In this document: positions 15,497 to 18,323 of the stretch, piece by piece
Layout: each line of letters starts with the position of its first letter
Position numbering within the stretch: the first letter of the stretch is position 1
Assembly (NCBI GenBank): GCA_022565015.1
Contig: JADFKI010000035.1
Coordinates: forward strand, 1 to 18,323
Length of the DNA: 18,323 bases
Direction of reading: 5' to 3'
Source of the DNA: Chloroflexota bacterium
GTDB lineage: Bacteria > Chloroflexota > Dehalococcoidia > Lucifugimonadales > JADFKI01
Program-made: the position numbers and the translations under genes
Notes under the pieces: generated by a model
The model's database searches: none
Told to the model about the DNA's origin: nothing
What the model saw: the letters and a program-made list of their open reading frames with translations, nothing else

Positions 15497-16420
15497 ATGG
15501 GAAACCGCTTGGAAGGCAAAGCTGCGGTTGTTACGGGAGGGGGAAGAGGCATCGGTCGAGGGGTGGCATTGCTTCTGGCCGAGGAGGGCGCTTCCGTCGT
15601 CGTCAACGATCTAGGCTGTGACGTGGACGGCGCCGGCAGCTCGCGAGAGCCAGCAGACCGTGTCGTAGACGAGATCAAGTCCAGGGGCGGCAACGCGGTT
15701 GCCAGCTATGACGACGTCGCTAAAATAGAAGGTGGCGAAAACGTTATAAAGATCGCCGTGGACACGTTCGGCCAGGTAGACGTCCTGGTCAACAGCATCG
15801 GCATCGTCAAGGACAGGATGATATACCAGATGAGCCCGGAGGAGTGGGACCTCGTCGTTCGAAACAACACCAAGGGCGCGTTCTTACCCACGAAGTTCGC
15901 GGCCATACTGTTTCGACAGCAGCGGAGCGGACGGGTCGTGAACATGACATCCGACGCCGGACTGGGGGACATCGGCCGGTCTAACCTGGCCGCCGCCTCG
16001 GAGGGCATCGTCGGCCTTACGCGGACGACCGCGAGGGACCTGGGCAGGTACGGCGTTACCTGCAATGCCATCTCGCCCATGGTGGAGACGAGGCTGTTCC
16101 CCGGCACGGTGGACGAGTATCGAGTCGCGGAGGGGCCTCACCCGACGCCTGCCGAGAGGGCCGGAATCGGCTCCGACCCCGCGATACAGGAATGGGAGGG
16201 CCCCGGGCATCCCGACGACCCGGAGAACGTGGCGCCGCTGGCGGTGTATCTATGCACCTATGCCTCGCCCAACATAAACGGGTACATCTTCGGCGTGAGG
16301 GGTGGCAGCATCTACCAGTACACGAACCCGACGGTCGAGAAGTCGATTCACAAGTGGGGCACGTTTACGATGGACGAGATGGACGTACTCGTGCCCAAGA
16401 TGATCGGCGCCGGATTCTAG
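15497..16420 (+). CDS. SDR-family protein with degenerate catalytic residues (paralog 1)
   Basis: A 307-residue short-chain dehydrogenase fold resembling the dehydrogenase domain of peroxisomal MFE-2. The cofactor motif TGGGRGIG (13-20) is intact, and VVVNDLG with D38 suggests NAD binding. The catalytic tetrad is damaged: where YxxxK is expected there is NLAAAS (L164 for Tyr, S168 for Lys), and the catalytic Ser position is T151 (next to S152); N124 is kept. The C-terminal extension ending in SIHKWGTFTMDEMDVLVPKMIGAGF matches that of paralog 2. Start ATG 15497 follows GGAGG with 9-nt spacing. It is the first gene of a two-gene unit. It may be a regulatory or structural partner of the neighbour; that is inference. 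Confidence 0.92.
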   Translation: MGNRLEGKAAVVTGGGRGIGRGVALLLAEEGASVVVNDLGCDVDGAGSSREPADRVVDEIKSRGGNAVASYDDVAKIEGGENVIKIAVDTFGQVDVLVNSIGIVKDRMIYQMSPEEWDLVVRNNTKGAFLPTKFAAILFRQQRSGRVVNMTSDAGLGDIGRSNLAAASEGIVGLTRTTARDLGRYGVTCNAISPMVETRLFPGTVDEYRVAEGPHPTPAERAGIGSDPAIQEWEGPGHPDDPENVAPLAVYLCTYASPNINGYIFGVRGGSIYQYTNPTVEKSIHKWGTFTMDEMDVLVPKMIGAGF

Positions 16421-16484
16421 ACGCCGTCCTCGATATTATCCGACGGAACTAGAACATTTATGAAAGACGCATGAGGTATAGGAA

Positions 16485-17450
16485 ATGGGTAGCAGATTAG
16501 AGGGACAGGTAGCCATTGTCACCGGTGCGGGTCGAGGAATAGGCAGAAGCGTGGCCAAGCTTCTTGCTGAGGAAGGCGCGTCGGTCGTCGTCAACGATCT
16601 GGGTGGCGGCGTCGACGGCGAGGGCGACTCCTCCACACCGGCCGACCAGGTTGTAGAAGAGATACGCTCTGCGGGCGGCACCGCCGTCGCAAACCACGAT
16701 TCCGTCGCCGAGTTCGATTCGGCGGCCAGGATCGTTCAGACGGCCCTGGACAACTTCGGTCGGGTCGACGTGCTAAACCACGTGGCCGGGATACTCAGAG
16801 ACCGAATGATATTCAACATGACGGAGGGCGAATGGGACGAGGTCCTGCAGGTGCACCTGTACGGGGCCTTCAACATGGTGAGAAACGTCGTCCCGCACAT
16901 GATAAACCAGCGCTACGGCAGAATCGTGCTGTTCTCCTCGGGCTCCGGCCTCGGCGCGTCGGGACAGGCCAACTACGCCACGGCCAAGGAGGGTATGGTG
17001 GGGTTCGCCAGGGCGCTATCCAGGGAGCTCGACGAGTTCGGTATCTCCGTCAACGCCGTCTATCCGGGCGGCGCCACGAGGATGACCGAGACCATCCCCG
17101 AAAGCACGACGCAGCTTCGGCAACAGCAAAGAGGCGCGGCAGCATCGGCGGCCGCCGGGGGCGGGCAAATGGCCACTCAGGGCGCGCCCATACAAGGCCC
17201 ACCCGAGGCAAGGGATGCCGAGAACAACGCTCCCAAGGCGGTCTACCTTTCGTCCGAGGCTGGAGGAAGCATCACCGGTCAGGTAATCGGCGTTAGCGGC
17301 TGGCCCATGACGCTCTATTCGCCTCGACACGTGGCCAAGAGCATCCACAAGAACGGCCGCTGGACGCTCGACGAGCTGGATGACCTGATGCCCGTATCCC
17401 TCGGAGCCGGCCTGGTCAACCCGGTGCCGCCGGCGGAACCTCGCCAGTAA
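16485..17450 (+). CDS. SDR-family oxidoreductase, MFE-2-like 3-hydroxyacyl-CoA dehydrogenase type (paralog 2)
   Basis: 321 residues, homologous along its whole length with the preceding gene. The cofactor motif is TGAGRGIG (13-20), with VVVNDLGGGVDG behind it. The active site is intact: S151/S152 in LFSSGSG, and Y164xxxK168 in NYATAK. H124 sits where Asn is usual, in VHLYGAF, as in MFE-2-like SDRs. These enzymes reduce or oxidise hydroxyl groups of acyl-CoA or similar substrates with NAD(P). A low-complexity Gln/Ala/Gly insert (about 211-243) lies in the substrate-binding region. The C-terminal SIHKNGRWTLDELDDL segment is shared with paralog 1. ATG 16485 follows GAGG, and a strong terminator lies 20 bp downstream of the stop. 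Confidence 0.93.
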   Translation: MGSRLEGQVAIVTGAGRGIGRSVAKLLAEEGASVVVNDLGGGVDGEGDSSTPADQVVEEIRSAGGTAVANHDSVAEFDSAARIVQTALDNFGRVDVLNHVAGILRDRMIFNMTEGEWDEVLQVHLYGAFNMVRNVVPHMINQRYGRIVLFSSGSGLGASGQANYATAKEGMVGFARALSRELDEFGISVNAVYPGGATRMTETIPESTTQLRQQQRGAAASAAAGGGQMATQGAPIQGPPEARDAENNAPKAVYLSSEAGGSITGQVIGVSGWPMTLYSPRHVAKSIHKNGRWTLDELDDLMPVSLGAGLVNPVPPAEPRQ

Positions 17451-17470
17451 ACGACAACACAGATAGCGGA

Positions 17471-17504
17471 AATAGGGGCCCGAGATGTCGGGCCCCTATT
17501 TTTT
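17471..17504 (+). terminator. strong intrinsic terminator of the SDR operon
   Basis: AATAGGGGCCCGA (17471-17483) pairs perfectly with TCGGGCCCCTATT (17488-17500), a 13-bp stem with a GATG loop, followed directly by TTTT. It begins 20 bp after the second SDR stop codon. On the minus strand only a short T-run follows, so it is mainly a plus-strand terminator. Confidence 0.92.
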
Positions 17505-17509
17505 GAGAC

Positions 17510-17637
17510 TAAGAGCCTATCCGAAAACTGTCACGAATGGTTCGACAAGCTCACCACGAACGGGCAATCTTCCGTTCGTCCTGAGCACTGTCGAAGGACC
17601 GTAAAACGTCCAAATGAGGTTTTCGGATAAGCGCTAA
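17510..17637. mobile_element. 122-bp MITE-like element with TAA target duplication
   Basis: Terminal inverted repeats are GAGCCTATCCGAAAAC (17513-17528) and GTTTTCGGATAAGCGC (17619-17634): 14 of 16 positions match, with 11 perfect contiguous pairs. Direct TAA copies flank the element at 17510-17512 and 17635-17637. Inside is an imperfect palindrome, GGTTCGACAAGCTC...ACGAACGG (17539-17563) against 17572-17600, of the 'TTCGACAAGCTCA..ACGAACGG' kind found in many bacterial genomes. It has no coding capacity, so any transposase acts in trans. The TIR and TNA duplication resemble IS5-like elements (inference). Confidence 0.7.
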
Positions 17638-18323
17638 ATCGCGTCCAGTGCCTGCTGAACGAAGTCCATGCCGACCTGATCACGCCACGCGTCCAGAAGC
17701 CGGGACGTCAGTGGTCCCGGAATATCCCCTCCAAGAGCGTAGCCGTTCAGCGATGCCACCGGCAGCATGCAGTAGCGAGTGCTCGATACGAACGCCTCGT
17801 CGGCCTCGTACACGTCGTAAGGCGAATACTCGCCTTCGTCGACGCCAAGCCTCAGGGACTCCACAAGCTCCAGGACCGTGTGCATACTCACGCCGGGCAG
17901 CACGTTGCCTCGGTCGGGCAGCTTGATCCGGCCGTCCTTGGCAAACATGAAGTTCGCGCCCTTGCACTCGGTTATGATTCCGTCCTGGTTGGTCATGAGA
18001 GGGAACACCTGCCGCCCTCCCGTCTTCGAGTCCCCTTCGGACAGGCCCGCGCCGTAGGTCGCCGGCGTGACGAGCCGGACGCCGTCGACGTAGCCGCGGG
18101 CGAAGGCCGAGAAGTCCAGAGGCTGGCAGTATATGACGACGTTTACGATGGTCTCCTGCCCTTCCGATAGGGGAGGCACAACGCTGACGATCTGCGTGAC
18201 GGAGAGCTCCTCTCCGGGGCCCAGCAGCGCGGCGTTGGACTCCACGATGGAGCTGGTAATGCGCTCCATCTCTTCTATCGTCATGCCAGCATCGATGCCA
18301 GAGTAGTTCAATCCGTTGTAGAG
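17634..18323 (-). CDS. class IV aminotransferase (BCAT / D-amino acid transaminase-like), C-terminal part
   Basis: The frame is open through the right edge (LYNGLNYSGIDAGMT precedes the internal TTG at 18311), so the N-terminus is outside the window. Visible features are those of fold-type IV PLP enzymes: a probable PLP lysine in DSKTGG, the ITECKGANFMF strand with the conserved Glu, GNVLPGVSMHTVLELVESL, and YEADEAFVSSTRYCMLPVASLNG with the ST phosphate-binding pair. The stretch between the lysine and ITE is about 15 residues shorter than in E. coli IlvE, which may mark a divergent subfamily. The stop codon TAG overlaps the TAA duplication of the neighbouring MITE-like element. Confidence 0.88.
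   Translation of the reverse strand, partial: LYNGLNYSGIDAGMTIEEMERITSSIVESNAALLGPGEELSVTQIVSVVPPLSEGQETIVNVVIYCQPLDFSAFARGYVDGVRLVTPATYGAGLSEGDSKTGGRQVFPLMTNQDGIITECKGANFMFAKDGRIKLPDRGNVLPGVSMHTVLELVESLRLGVDEGEYSPYDVYEADEAFVSSTRYCMLPVASLNGYALGGDIPGPLTSRLLDAWRDQVGMDFVQQALDAI

Noticed and set aside
17510..17637. CRISPR repeat or attachment site
   Set aside because: There is a single palindromic unit with TIRs and a target duplication; no repeated spacers, integrase or tRNA are nearby.

Overview
The window is about 18.3 kb of moderately GC-rich bacterial chromosome. It is gene-dense, with mostly short gaps and several small operons. No tRNA, rRNA, CRISPR array, transposase or phage gene is visible. 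Gene content suggests an uncultured member of Chloroflexota, perhaps Dehalococcoidia or SAR202-like. The hints are a type-2-like isoleucyl-tRNA synthetase with a GVHH signature, a fused M16 peptidase, a DUF1614 membrane protein, paired MFE-2-like SDRs and many dispersed palindromic repeats. This placement is an inference; no decisive marker gene is present.

Layout, left to right. (1) The 3' part of a YhfX-like PLP enzyme, closely followed by a SAM-dependent methyltransferase (1-1559). (2) A palindromic repeat, then a convergent two-domain SnoaL-like protein (1657-2529, minus). (3) ileS (2645-5899), which carries an in-frame palindromic repeat in its editing domain, then a small YciI-like protein. 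(4) An OmpR-type response regulator and its histidine kinase (6315-8388), ended by a probable terminator and a second copy of the dispersed repeat. (5) A minus-strand gene (8716-9021) that conventional gene calling would split or miss. It has an in-frame UGA at codon 30, followed by a hairpin with a 7-bp stem and GGUC loop that looks like a bacterial SECIS element, so I interpret it as a selenoprotein gene. (6) A fused M16 metallopeptidase, a substrate-binding-like protein without signal peptide, a small zinc-ribbon protein and an orphan prepilin-like protein (9259-13745). (7) Minus-strand DUF1614 and histidine phosphatase genes (13760-15206). (8) Two tandem paralogous SDRs (15497-17450); the first has lost the catalytic Tyr and Lys, the second keeps them. 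(9) A strong terminator, a 122-bp MITE-like element with TAA target duplications, and a partial class IV aminotransferase (minus) whose stop codon lies on the MITE junction.

Most genes are housekeeping or general metabolism with no single shared pathway. The most notable signals are the candidate selenoprotein with its SECIS-like hairpin, the repeat exapted into ileS, the GVHH IleRS signature (known in other type 2 enzymes to go with mupirocin hyper-resistance), the pseudoenzyme-like SDR next to an intact paralog, and several palindromic repeat families.
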